Positions 6,869 through 13,846 are shown, counted from the stretch's first letter. The stretch is DNA of 18,887 nucleotides from Verrucomicrobiota bacterium (GCA_003218935.1 QHPA01000344.1:10149-29035); one strand, 5' to 3'. Made by a program: numbers and translations. The notes: generated by a model not told the origin, from the letters alone.

Positions 6869-7282
6869 ATGATTTCGCGCATCCTAAAACGGTCGGCGAC
6901 GCCGGCACCGCAACCTCAGCAGCGTGGCCGCATACTGCTGGCGGTGATCTTTTGGGTTCTGGTGACCACTGCCTCTATCAACATTCGAGTCCTTCTCGAT
7001 CGTTACGACCTTGTCCACGTTTGGACTCAGTTGGGCTTCCTCGGCAGCACCATTCTCCTTTTTTCCATCCTTTGGGCAGGGCAGGCGTGGGCTCGGCGGC
7101 TCGGTGCACTGTTGTTCTTGATTTGGGCCGTCGTGTACGTTCGGCCGGTCATTTTTACTGGGCCCTATGTTGCAGCTTACGTCCACTTCGGACTTACAGC
7201 ATTCCTGCTGGTTTCAGCTTTCGTCTTGAGCTTCTCCAAAAGCGTCGCTTCGTACATAGTCTCGCGCAAGCGACGGCACTAA
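6869..7282 (+). CDS. Four-helix membrane protein, second cassette gene
   Basis: A 137-residue protein of unrecognised family with four hydrophobic segments at about residues 21-40 (GRILLAVIFWVLVTTASI), 50-70 (VWTQLGFLGSTILLFSIL), 76-97 (RLGALLFLIWAVVYVRPVIF) and 102-124 (AAYVHFGLTAFLLVSAFVLS). The N-terminus (KRSATPAPQPQQR) and C-terminus (SRKRRH) are basic, suggesting both ends are cytoplasmic. The ATG lies three bases after the attC 1 core site and the stop is seven bases before attC 2, so the ORF fills a cassette almost exactly. No function can be assigned. Confidence 0.68.
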   Translation: MISRILKRSATPAPQPQQRGRILLAVIFWVLVTTASINIRVLLDRYDLVHVWTQLGFLGSTILLFSILWAGQAWARRLGALLFLIWAVVYVRPVIFTGPYVAAYVHFGLTAFLLVSAFVLSFSKSVASYIVSRKRRH

Positions 7283-7289
7283 TGAGAAT

Positions 7290-7391
7290 GTCGAACAAGA
7301 CGGTCGAGCCAATCGGAATGAGCCGGCTGGCTTTGTTTCGGGTTCAACGTCGTGAGCGGCTCACTCCGATGGCTCACCTTTTCCGTTGGGC
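7290..7391 (+). other. attC: attC recombination site 2
   Basis: A 102-bp imperfect palindrome. Boxes are R'' GTCGAAC (7290-7296) and R' GTTGGGC (7385-7391, a perfect GTTRRRY). Nine-base spacers lie on both sides. The stem pairs GAGCC (7306-7310) with GGCTC (7371-7375), ATCGGA (7312-7317) with TCCGAT (7365-7370), and TGAGCCG (7319-7325) with CGGCTCA (7357-7363). A7311 is extrahelical and A7318/C7364 is a mismatch. The primary sequence is unrelated to attC 1, but the architecture is the same, as expected for attC sites. Confidence 0.82.
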
Positions 7392-7404
7392 TGCCTGAAC
7401 TTCA

Positions 7405-7677
7405 ATGCGTTTCGCGCTTTCCAGAAAGATGAGGTTCGTTGCCATTGCTGCCGCCGTTATTGGTTTGCTCCTCTTGGCGGCTTTGCTTCTGGTTCGGCCC
7501 CACTCCAGGCCGAGCGGTGTTGAGCTACGGGTCGCCAACCTCCATCGGACCACAAATTCAGTTTTGCAAGCTACCGTGATTCTCAAAAACAAGACCTCCC
7601 GCATGCTCAACGTGGTTAATGACTCGCGACGTTATGCGGCACAAGCCGTCTTGAGCCGCTTGGACATCTCAATATGA
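7405..7677 (+). CDS. Small membrane-anchored protein, probably truncated at a cassette boundary
   Basis: A 90-residue ORF starting 13 bases after the attC 2 core site. Residues 9-31 form a signal anchor (MRFVAIAAAVIGLLLLAALLLV) and the rest (GVELRVANLHRT, then LQATVILKNKTSRMLNVVND) reads like the start of a beta-rich extracytoplasmic domain that stops abruptly. The last 15 or so codons lie beyond a core-like site GTTATGC (7631-7637), and no attC separates this gene from the next. The stop overlaps the next start as ATGA. The likely reading is a cassette whose gene end and attC were lost, leaving a chimeric tail. The family is not recognised. Confidence 0.5.
   Translation: MRFALSRKMRFVAIAAAVIGLLLLAALLLVRPHSRPSGVELRVANLHRTTNSVLQATVILKNKTSRMLNVVNDSRRYAAQAVLSRLDISI
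7631..7659 (+). other. Core-like site GTTATGC plus short hairpin before the DUF1801 gene
   Basis: GTTATGC (7631-7637) fits GTTRRRY except for one base and precedes the fourth array gene, as core sites precede the other three. It leads into a compact hairpin: GCGGC (7636-7640) with GCCGC (7655-7659) and CAAG (7642-7645) with CTTG (7650-7653), an A/A mismatch between the two, and loop CCGT. No attC arm is recognisable to its left, suggesting a deletion at the junction. It may also act as a translational element for the following gene. Confidence 0.4.
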
Positions 7678-8054
7678 AAACTGCACCGCCCAGGAACATC
7701 GACGAATACATTGCTGGCTTTCCGCGAGACGTTCGAGAGATCCTCCAAGAAATACGGGACATTATTAAGAAGGCCGCGCCTGATGCAGAGGAGGCGATTA
7801 AATATCAGATTCCGACGTTTGTTCTGAATGGAAATCTGGTACACTTCGCCGCCTTCCAGAAGCACATAGGGTTCTATCCGACCCAGTCCGCAATCCAAGA
7901 ATTCAAGGACGAGTTGTCTTCTTACGAGAGTGCAAAGGGTTCGGTCCAATTCCCGCTCGATAAGTCAGTCCCATTCAGTTTGATTAGGAAGATCGTAAGG
8001 TTCCGGGTAATGGAAACCCGAGCGAAGATGGCGGCCAGGAAAAAGAAGAAGTAG
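7674..8054 (+). CDS. DUF1801 (YdhG-like) domain protein, fourth cassette gene
   Basis: A 126-residue soluble protein matching the DUF1801/YdhG-like family in full length. The N-terminal IDEYIAGFPRDVREILQEIR helix, then APDAEEAIKYQIPTFVLNG, then the VHFAAFQKHIGFYPT strand pair, and GSVQFPLDKSVPFSLIRKIV near the end are all characteristic. The tail is lysine-rich (ARKKKK). The biochemical role of the family is not settled, although some members are annotated as iron chaperones. Genes of this type are often found in accessory DNA. The start overlaps the previous ORF's stop (ATGA). A degraded attC half-site follows the stop. Confidence 0.85.
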   Translation: MKTAPPRNIDEYIAGFPRDVREILQEIRDIIKKAAPDAEEAIKYQIPTFVLNGNLVHFAAFQKHIGFYPTQSAIQEFKDELSSYESAKGSVQFPLDKSVPFSLIRKIVRFRVMETRAKMAARKKKK

Positions 8055-8060
8055 TCATTT

Positions 8061-8111
8061 GCTGAACTGCTCGCGACAAAAATCGCCACGTAACCAGGAA
8101 GAAGAGAGCAG
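8061..8111 (+). other. Degraded attC-like half-site after the DUF1801 gene
   Basis: GCTGAAC (8061-8067) resembles an R'' box seven bases after the DUF1801 stop, and CTGCTC (8067-8072) can pair with GAGCAG (8106-8111), with GCGA/TCGC (8073-8076, 8083-8086) inside. No matching R' box (expected near GTTCAGC) follows, so this is at best a remnant marking the end of the clear cassette array. Confidence 0.3.
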
Positions 8112-8119
8112 CGGACCAA

Positions 8120-9100
8120 ATGCACAAACCAAACGCGGCAGCGCAATGTTCGATACCCTGCAATCTATGCGGCTCGACCGACGCGGAGCAGGTACGCTCC
8201 AAGGATCGTCACGGCGAGTACCTGCGTTCGGTGATTTGTCGTCGCTGCGGTTTGGTCTGGACGGACCCGCGCCCGACCCCGGAGCAGGTCCGGGAGTTTT
8301 ACGGGCATGAGTACCGTCTCGACTACAAGCAGACCTATCAGCCCAAGGCGAAGCAGACTTATCGCTCAGGCAAAGTCGCGGTGGACCGCTTCCGGCGGCT
8401 TCAGCCCGTCCTTGAGCCAGGCTTTCGGGTGCTGGATGTGGGCGCGGGCAGCGGCGAGGTGGTGTATGTCTTACGGGCGATGGGCTACGATGCTTCCGGT
8501 TTCGAGCCGAACGAAGGTTATGCGCGCTATGCCGCCGAGGTGCTGGGCTTGCCGGTGCGCCAGCGCTTTTGGCAGGATGCGGCGATTTCACCGGAGTCCC
8601 AGGATCTGGTGACGATGTTTCACACGGTGGAGCATTTGGAGAGTCCGTTCGACGTGATGCGCCACGCCCGGCAGTGGCTCAGGCCGCAGGGACTGTTGTT
8701 GGTCGAGGTTCCGAACGTCGAGGCGGTCTGCCAGCAGCCGCACACGCAGTTTCATCGCGGACATCTTTACCATTTCAATCTGGCGACGATGGAGGCGATG
8801 CACCAACGGGCGGGTTACAGCGTGGTCAGTAGTTCCACATCGCCGGATGGCGGCAATATCACGGTGATTTCCCGCAAGACCGACGCGCCCCATTCGGGGG
8901 CGGGAGAGGTGCCCGGCAATTACGAGCGGGTGGCGTCGATTCTCCGGCGGCACACAGCCTTACGGCACCTGTTCAGCCGCTATCCGTTTATTCGACCATT
9001 CAGCAAGCTGGCCGCGCGCCTGGAGGAGCAGCGGAGCGTGCAGTCACATCGCCCCGCCAAAGAGGTGCTCGACGCTTTGATTTCCGATGCACTACAATGA
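8120..9100 (+). CDS. Class I SAM-dependent methyltransferase with N-terminal zinc ribbon
   Basis: A 326-residue methyltransferase. An N-terminal zinc-ribbon-like unit is formed by C14-N-L-C17 and C40-R-R-C43, as in the sugar and polyketide C-methyltransferase group. The Rossmann fold follows, with motif I RVLDVGAGSGE (about 103-113), an acidic residue after the second strand (GFEPNEGY), and the post-motif FHTVEHLESP near 170, then LRPQGLLLVEVPN (about 187-199), typical of Methyltransf_23 enzymes. These often act on nucleotide sugars or lipids in surface polysaccharide pathways, but no partner genes are nearby, so the substrate is open. Composition is GC-rich like the housekeeping genes. It may be native DNA or a large cassette. 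Confidence 0.88.
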   Translation: MHKPNAAAQCSIPCNLCGSTDAEQVRSKDRHGEYLRSVICRRCGLVWTDPRPTPEQVREFYGHEYRLDYKQTYQPKAKQTYRSGKVAVDRFRRLQPVLEPGFRVLDVGAGSGEVVYVLRAMGYDASGFEPNEGYARYAAEVLGLPVRQRFWQDAAISPESQDLVTMFHTVEHLESPFDVMRHARQWLRPQGLLLVEVPNVEAVCQQPHTQFHRGHLYHFNLATMEAMHQRAGYSVVSSSTSPDGGNITVISRKTDAPHSGAGEVPGNYERVASILRRHTALRHLFSRYPFIRPFSKLAARLEEQRSVQSHRPAKEVLDALISDALQ

Positions 9101-9103
9101 CAG

Positions 9104-9199
9104 GCCCAAGACGGTGCAGCGAACCGGGTCCGCCGTCTGGCTCAGGGTGAAATCCTAACGTCGGCGGCGGCTGGCTTCCGTCTGACCTTTGTGTTCGGC
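9104..9199 (+). other. Possible third attC-like site
   Basis: Between the methyltransferase stop and the next gene, GCCCAAG (9104-9110) and GTTCGGC (9193-9199) occupy R''- and R'-like positions. GTTCGGC is identical to the core at 6513-6519. Stem segments AGACGG (9109-9114) with CCGTCT (9178-9183), AGC/GCT near 9118 and 9170, and CCGCCG (9130-9135) with CGGCGG (9162-9167) can pair with several bulges. Spacing is less symmetric than in attC 1 and 2 and the boxes pair at only 5 of 7, so this is tentative. Confidence 0.38.
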
Positions 9200-9209
9200 G
9201 CTCTCCCGT

Positions 9210-9713
9210 ATGTTCACAAGGCTGGCCTACTTTGTTCTCCGTGTCCATATCTTGAAGAAAGCAGCACGCCGTCGATTGTCAGAGCGGCTTGCTTACCTAG
9301 TGCTGGCACGAGGCAAGCCGGCTGTCGCGTTTCGATTTGGCCTTGCGTTTTTTGATTATTCATATTTTCTTCGCCGGTGCCTGAGCTGGTCAGGCGAATG
9401 CGTATATGAACCTTCCGGTCAGACAAAAGCATCACTTGATATGGCAGACCTCCCTACTTACCGAGAAACCCCAGTCTCTTCGGACAAACCGACGAGTTCT
9501 TATCTTTTAATCTTAAATGACGCAGAAGACGTTTCGCGATTTCACCGAAGATGTATCGCCAAAAAGATTCAATTGCGTCCTCTGGGCGAGCGAACGTTCC
9601 TGTTGTTTTCATTTGACCCTCCTGACGACACGCTCCAATGGTTGAAGCAGTGTGGGGATCCAAAGCATGAGATCGGGTTGATTGTTCTTGGTTCGTATCA
9701 TGTTATTCCATGA
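9210..9713 (+). CDS. Hypothetical protein, no recognised family
   Basis: A 167-residue ORF from the ATG at 9210; an in-frame TTG at 9189 is possible but less likely. The N-terminal third is basic and amphipathic (RLAYFVLRVHILKKAARRR), followed by FRFGLAFFDYSYFLRRCLSW, a polar middle, and a mixed alpha/beta-looking second half (SYLLILNDAEDVSRFHRRC, RTFLLFSFDPPDDTLQWLK). Composition is less GC-rich than the methyltransferase before it. The start lies 10 bases after a GTTCGGC core-like site, so it may be another cassette gene. I cannot assign a function; it could also be non-coding or decayed. Confidence 0.5.
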   Translation: MFTRLAYFVLRVHILKKAARRRLSERLAYLVLARGKPAVAFRFGLAFFDYSYFLRRCLSWSGECVYEPSGQTKASLDMADLPTYRETPVSSDKPTSSYLLILNDAEDVSRFHRRCIAKKIQLRPLGERTFLLFSFDPPDDTLQWLKQCGDPKHEIGLIVLGSYHVIP

Positions 9714-9720
9714 AGCAAGA

Positions 9721-9790
9721 GCCGATGTGGATTTATGCAGGCCACGACCACTGACGAGAACTGAGCGATTGTCGTCTGCATTACTTCGAC
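9721..9790. other. Hairpin between convergent genes, attC-like or terminator
   Basis: ATGCAG (9735-9740) pairs with CTGCAT (9776-9781) and ACGAC (9744-9748) with GTCGT (9771-9775), giving an 11-bp stem with a three-base one-sided bulge. Flanks GCCGATG (9721-9727) and CTTCGAC (9784-9790) resemble decayed R''/R' boxes. There is no T-run on either side, so a simple intrinsic terminator is unlikely. It lies between the hypothetical gene and the oppositely oriented aldehyde dehydrogenase gene. Confidence 0.35.
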
Positions 9791-9815
9791 TCTCCATCAG
9801 TCATTCGATTTCGCG

Positions 9816-11246
9816 TCACTCGGCCACATAAACATTCTTCAACTCCGTGTAACCGTCCATCGCTGCCATACCGAGGTCGCGGCCGATGCCGCTTTGCTTG
9901 AACCCGCCGAAGGGGGCTTCGACGTGGACGCTGGAATGCGAGTTAACGCTCAGCACGCCGCTCTCGACCGCCTTGGCGATGCGAAGGGCGCGCCGCAGAT
10001 CATTCGTCCAAAGCGAGCCGCTCAGGCCGTAGGGCGAGGCATTCACGTCACGGATCATTTGCGCCTCATCGTCGAACGGCGCGATACAGACGACCGGGCC
10101 GAAGATTTCCTCGCGCCAACAGCGGTCGTCCTTGCGCACATCAAGCAGGACAGTCGGTTCGAGGTAATAACCTTTCGTTCGCGGGCGTCCGCCGCCGCAA
10201 GCGAACCTGCTGCCGCGCTGGCGAGCGTCGGCGAGGAATTCTTCGACCGTCGCGCGCTGGGCGGCGGAGACCAGCGGGCCAAGTTGGGTTTCAGGCTTCA
10301 GCGGGTCCCCAACCAGGAGCATCTTCGTCGCGGCAATGAACCTGTCCACGAACGGCTCGCAGACGCTGCGTTCGACGAACACACGGCTGCGGGCGCAGCA
10401 ATCCTGGCCGGTGTTGGCGAAGACGCTCATGGGCGAGGTCTCGGCCGCGCGTTGCCAGTCGGCGTCGGCGAAAACGATGTTGGGCGATTTGCCGCCGAGT
10501 TCGAGCGAAATGCGTTTCAAATCGCGCGCTGCCAGTTCCATGATGTGGCGGCCGATCCCGGTGGAGCCGGTGAAGGAAACCTTGCGAACGAGCGGATGGG
10601 TGACGAGCGCGTCGCCGATGGCCGAACCCGAACCGGGCAGCACCTGTAGCACGCCGGGCGGCAGTCCCGCAGCGTGGGCGAGTTCGCCAAGTTTGATCGC
10701 CGTGAGCGGCGAGAGCGATGCCGGCTTGAGCACGACGCAGTTGCCCGCGGCGAGCGCGGGCGCGGCCTTCCAGCACGCAATCGGAAACGGAAAGTTCCAC
10801 GGCACGATGGCGGCCACGACGCCCATCGGCTGGCGCAACGTGAAGTCGAATCCACCGCGTCCAACGGGAATCGTCTGGCCGCAGAATTTGGTGACCGCGC
10901 CGGCGTAATACTCGAACACGCGCGCGCCCAGGGACGCTTCATCGCGCGCGTCGCTGATCGGTTTGCCGATGTGCAGGGTTTCGAGTTGCGCAATTTCCTC
11001 GAGGTGCTCCCGGAGTTTGCGGGCAACGGCGTGCAAAATCGCTTCACGTTTGCCGGGCGCGACGTCGCGCCAACCTGATTCCCACACACGCTGCGCGGAC
11101 TCGACCGCGGCGTTCACGTCAGCGACGTCCGCCGCGGCGACCTCGCCAAACGGTTCTTCCGTCGCCGGGTTGATGAGCGTGGTGCGGCGGCCGGAGGCAG
11201 AGTTGCGCCAGGCACCGTCGAAGAAGAGTTGGGCAGGAAGGCGCAT
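9816..11246 (-). CDS. NAD(P)-dependent aldehyde dehydrogenase
   Basis: A 476-residue ALDH superfamily enzyme that oxidises an aldehyde to the acid in the cytoplasm. All key residues are visible: N151 in PWNFPF, K174 in LKPAS, the FTGSTG cofactor loop (225-230), the general base E249 in LELGGK, and the nucleophile C283 in NTGQDCCARSR, followed by EEIFGPV and the C-terminal PFGGFKQSGIGRD. The GQDCC sequence resembles betaine-aldehyde and aminobutyraldehyde dehydrogenases, but substrate cannot be fixed from this. The ATG at 11246 lies three bases after the DUF3291 stop, so it is the last gene of a four-gene minus-strand operon that also encodes an alcohol dehydrogenase, its likely upstream partner. 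Confidence 0.95.
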   Translation of the reverse strand: MRLPAQLFFDGAWRNSASGRRTTLINPATEEPFGEVAAADVADVNAAVESAQRVWESGWRDVAPGKREAILHAVARKLREHLEEIAQLETLHIGKPISDARDEASLGARVFEYYAGAVTKFCGQTIPVGRGGFDFTLRQPMGVVAAIVPWNFPFPIACWKAAPALAAGNCVVLKPASLSPLTAIKLGELAHAAGLPPGVLQVLPGSGSAIGDALVTHPLVRKVSFTGSTGIGRHIMELAARDLKRISLELGGKSPNIVFADADWQRAAETSPMSVFANTGQDCCARSRVFVERSVCEPFVDRFIAATKMLLVGDPLKPETQLGPLVSAAQRATVEEFLADARQRGSRFACGGGRPRTKGYYLEPTVLLDVRKDDRCWREEIFGPVVCIAPFDDEAQMIRDVNASPYGLSGSLWTNDLRRALRIAKAVESGVLSVNSHSSVHVEAPFGGFKQSGIGRDLGMAAMDGYTELKNVYVAE

Positions 11247-11249
11247 AAC

Positions 11250-11759
11250 TCAAGCCTGCCTGGCATCGGGAATAGAAGTCACATCGACAGGCGGCGGAAA
11301 CGGTTTTGCAAACGAAAATGCCTCACGGGTTGGACCGCGCCTGGCTAGAAAAGCAAGTCTTTGCCTGCTTTCTTCCACTGTGGGAAGCCGAGTGCCGGGA
11401 ATCCACCATAGGGCAAGATGCGGACGAAGCGCGGGCAGCATCCAGGCCTCTTTGCCGCGAAGCAACTCGACGTGTGCAGTTTCAAAGACATACCGGCGCA
11501 GGTCCTCCACGTTTTCCCAGACCGACATGTTGAAGAAAATGCGCTCCGGCTCGAAAGCGCCAAAATAGCCCGCAAAGGGCGCAAGCCAGTCGAACCCGGG
11601 CGGGTTGTGGAATCGCCAGACAAAGCCGGGACTCCGCTCTGCAAGCGCGTTGATCTCCGCGATCCGCGAAACCATGCTGGCCATCACGGGGGAATCAAAC
11701 CGTGCCGCAGCCAAAGCAACGTTGACCTGAGCGAGATAGAATTCTGACGGTCGGCTCAC
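11250..11759 (-). CDS. DUF3291 domain protein
   Basis: A 169-residue protein that matches DUF3291 over its whole length: YLAQVNVALAAARFDSP at the start, RIAEINALAERSPGFVWRF, FFNMSVWENVEDLRRYVF, HVELLRGKEAW, LWWIPGTRLPTVEESRQR and a terminal GPTREAFSFAKPFPPP. The family is related to the antibiotic-biosynthesis-monooxygenase/dimeric alpha-beta barrel fold and has no established reaction. The start is a GTG whose first bases overlap the alcohol dehydrogenase stop (GTGA), indicating translational coupling, and the aldehyde dehydrogenase starts three bases after its stop. Its place between two oxidoreductases suggests a role in the same pathway, which is inference. Confidence 0.88.
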   Translation of the reverse strand: MSRPSEFYLAQVNVALAAARFDSPVMASMVSRIAEINALAERSPGFVWRFHNPPGFDWLAPFAGYFGAFEPERIFFNMSVWENVEDLRRYVFETAHVELLRGKEAWMLPALRPHLALWWIPGTRLPTVEESRQRLAFLARRGPTREAFSFAKPFPPPVDVTSIPDARQA

Positions 11760-12910
11760 AACACCTCATGATAGAGCTTCCTGAAATCCTCTTTCGTCAC
11801 CGGCACGGCGTTGGTCTTGTGACACGGGTCTTCGACGGCTTGAGCGACCAGGGCCTCGAGGTGCTCTTCCTTCACGCCGTGGTCGCGGAGTTTTGTGTTG
11901 AGGCCCAGGCCGGCGAGGAATTCTGCCAGGAACGCGATCGTGCGCTGGTCAGCTTCAGCATCGGAGTATTTCATTACTTCGAGCCCGCAGGCGAGGCCGA
12001 CGCGACGGTAGAGTCCTGGCTTGCGTTCAGCGCACAATTTCATGCCGGCAACCAGGCAAAGGGAGTTGGCAAGACCGTGGTGCATGCCGCAAATCGTTGA
12101 GAGCGGATGCGCCATCGAATGGACGACGCCAAGGTCTTTCTGAAACGCGACCGCGCCCATCGCGGCGGCCACGAGCATCTTGCCGCGCGCGTCGAGATCC
12201 TGGCCGTCGCGGTAGGCGCGCGGAAGCGCGTCCACGATGAGCCGGATGCCCTCCAGCGCGATGCCGTCGCACATCGGATGGAACACCGGGCAGGTATAGC
12301 TTTCAAGGCAGTGAGTCAATGCATCCGCCCCAGTAGCGGCCGTAAGTCCGGGTGGCAGGCCGCGAGTCAGTTCGGGGTCGAGAAAGACCAATTTCGCGAG
12401 CAGTTGCGGATGGAAGATCACGACCTTGCGCCTGGCGCCGGCGAGCGTGATGACCGAGCTGCGGCCGACTTCACTGCCGGTGCCGGCGGTCGTCGGGATG
12501 GCGACCAACGGCGCCAGGCCGTACCAGTCAGGCTCGTCATAAAACCTTGCCAGGCCGAAACCGGGCCGTCTCACGAGCAGACGCGCGGCCTTGCCGACAT
12601 CCAGCGGGCTGCCGCCACCGATGGCGATCACACCGTCGCAATCGTTTGCGCGAAACGTTTCCGCCGCATCGACGACATCCTGCTCAATCGGGTTGGGATG
12701 AACTCCATAGTAAAGAAACCAGGTTTTGCCTTTTTTCTTTTCGCCGAGCGCTTGCTCAAACAACTCGAAAGAACTTGTGCTGAGCAGGCCCGGATCGGTC
12801 ACGACCAGCGGCCTTTGAATCCTTAAAATTTGCAATCGTTTCGGTAGCTCACTCAGGACGCCGGCGCCGAATAAGGCGGTTGTCGGAAATGAAAAAGTAA
12901 CAAGGCTCAT
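11756..12910 (-). CDS. Iron-containing alcohol dehydrogenase
   Basis: A 384-residue group III (FucO/AdhB-type) dehydrogenase interconverting alcohols and aldehydes with NAD(P). The cofactor-binding GGGSPLDVGKA is at 98-108 and TTAGTGSEVGR at 140-150. Metal ligands fit D196 and H200 (GADALTHCLESY), H264 (VVHSMAHPLS) and H278 (GMHHGLANS), the standard four. Length is normal for the family. It starts 11 bases after the PHP phosphatase stop and overlaps the next gene by four bases. With the aldehyde dehydrogenase two genes on, it would complete oxidation of an alcohol to an acid. The physiological substrate is not evident. Confidence 0.95.
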   Translation of the reverse strand: MSLVTFSFPTTALFGAGVLSELPKRLQILRIQRPLVVTDPGLLSTSSFELFEQALGEKKKGKTWFLYYGVHPNPIEQDVVDAAETFRANDCDGVIAIGGGSPLDVGKAARLLVRRPGFGLARFYDEPDWYGLAPLVAIPTTAGTGSEVGRSSVITLAGARRKVVIFHPQLLAKLVFLDPELTRGLPPGLTAATGADALTHCLESYTCPVFHPMCDGIALEGIRLIVDALPRAYRDGQDLDARGKMLVAAAMGAVAFQKDLGVVHSMAHPLSTICGMHHGLANSLCLVAGMKLCAERKPGLYRRVGLACGLEVMKYSDAEADQRTIAFLAEFLAGLGLNTKLRDHGVKEEHLEALVAQAVEDPCHKTNAVPVTKEDFRKLYHEVL

Positions 12911-12921
12911 AACCCCCGCCG

Positions 12922-13722
12922 TCAGAACTTCACCTCTTCGCGTCGTCGTTGTGTGAACCGGCAGCGGTGAGTATAACCCGCGCGGCGTGCCAGTTCGACG
13001 GCTTCGACGAAGTTCATCCCCACTTCGCCGGGCGAGTGGGCATCCGAAGCGAAGGTGATCGGCACGCCCATTTGCGCCGCCAGAATCACGATTTGAGGAC
13101 TCGGATAGATTTCTTTACAGTCTTTGCGCAAGCCGGACGTGTTGAGTTCCATGGCCACATCTTTTCGTTTGGCGGCTTTGAGAAAGCGTTTGAAGAGCGG
13201 CGTGCAATCCTGTTTCGGATAGAAGCAGAATTTCTTGCACAAGTCAGCGTGCGCGATGGTCTCGAAAAGCCCGGATTCGGTCGCCAGCGTGAGCCGCTCG
13301 AAGTAAGCGCTCCAGACTTCAAATGGATCGCGCTCTTTCCATTCAGAGATTTTTTTTGGGTTGTCCAGGTCCCAGGAGTCCGAAACGTAATGCACCGCGC
13401 CGATCAGGTAGTCCCAGGAATGCCGCGCCGCCAATTCGCGAATCCAGGCTTCGTATCCGGGCAGATAATCCACTTCCAACGCCAGTTTGATCGCCAGACC
13501 TGGATGGTCCCGGCGGGCTTTTTGGACCTTCGCCACGTATTCATCCATATCGCCCGACAGCATGCGCCAGTCATCGAAGTCGTCGCGCGGCATTGGACTG
13601 TGCTCCGAGAATCCGATTTCCTTCAGCCCCAGTTTAACCGCGTGCGCCGCGTACTCGGTCGGTTCGCCTACGGCATGGCGACAGAGGGGCGTGTGCATGT
13701 GATAATCGCCCGGTAACGGCAT
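12922..13722 (-). CDS. PHP-domain phosphatase, histidinol-phosphatase (HisK/HisJ) type
   Basis: A 266-residue PHP-superfamily phosphoesterase. The metal-binding signature residues are in place: H8 and H10 (DYHMHTPLCRHA), H16, E40-H41 (FSEHSPM), E83 (LEVDYLPG), H111 (GAVHYV), H158 (IAHADL) and D227/H229 (SDAHSP), around a trinuclear metal site. GAVHYVSDSWDLDNP and ELNTSGLRK are typical of the HisK/HisJ family, which removes phosphate from L-histidinol phosphate in histidine synthesis. No other his genes are near, and it heads an operon of alcohol/aldehyde oxidoreductases, so another phosphorylated substrate is possible. Family is secure, substrate less so. Confidence 0.9.
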   Translation of the reverse strand: MPLPGDYHMHTPLCRHAVGEPTEYAAHAVKLGLKEIGFSEHSPMPRDDFDDWRMLSGDMDEYVAKVQKARRDHPGLAIKLALEVDYLPGYEAWIRELAARHSWDYLIGAVHYVSDSWDLDNPKKISEWKERDPFEVWSAYFERLTLATESGLFETIAHADLCKKFCFYPKQDCTPLFKRFLKAAKRKDVAMELNTSGLRKDCKEIYPSPQIVILAAQMGVPITFASDAHSPGEVGMNFVEAVELARRAGYTHRCRFTQRRREEVKF

Positions 13723-13846
13723 TCACAGAGAGTAAGACATGCTCCCAAATCGGCAGCAAGGTGATTCCCATCCCCTTTTTTGGTCATGGCACGAACTGCA
13801 TTCATTCCTAGACGTGCATGGCGGATTCAGGCATTACTATTAGTCT
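13723..13846. promoter_or_regulatory. Divergent intergenic region between PHP operon and DUF1549 gene
   Basis: These 124 bases separate the first gene of the minus-strand operon from the plus-strand DUF1549/DUF1553 gene and should carry both promoters. An AT-rich patch (GCATTACTATTAGTCTG) just before the DUF1549 start is the best candidate for its -10 region; no confident -35 box was seen. Confidence 0.3.

Noticed and set aside
9735..9781. Rho-independent terminator between convergent genes
   Set aside because: The stem is strong, but no T-run follows on either strand and the one-sided bulge is unlike a terminator. It was listed as an undetermined hairpin instead.
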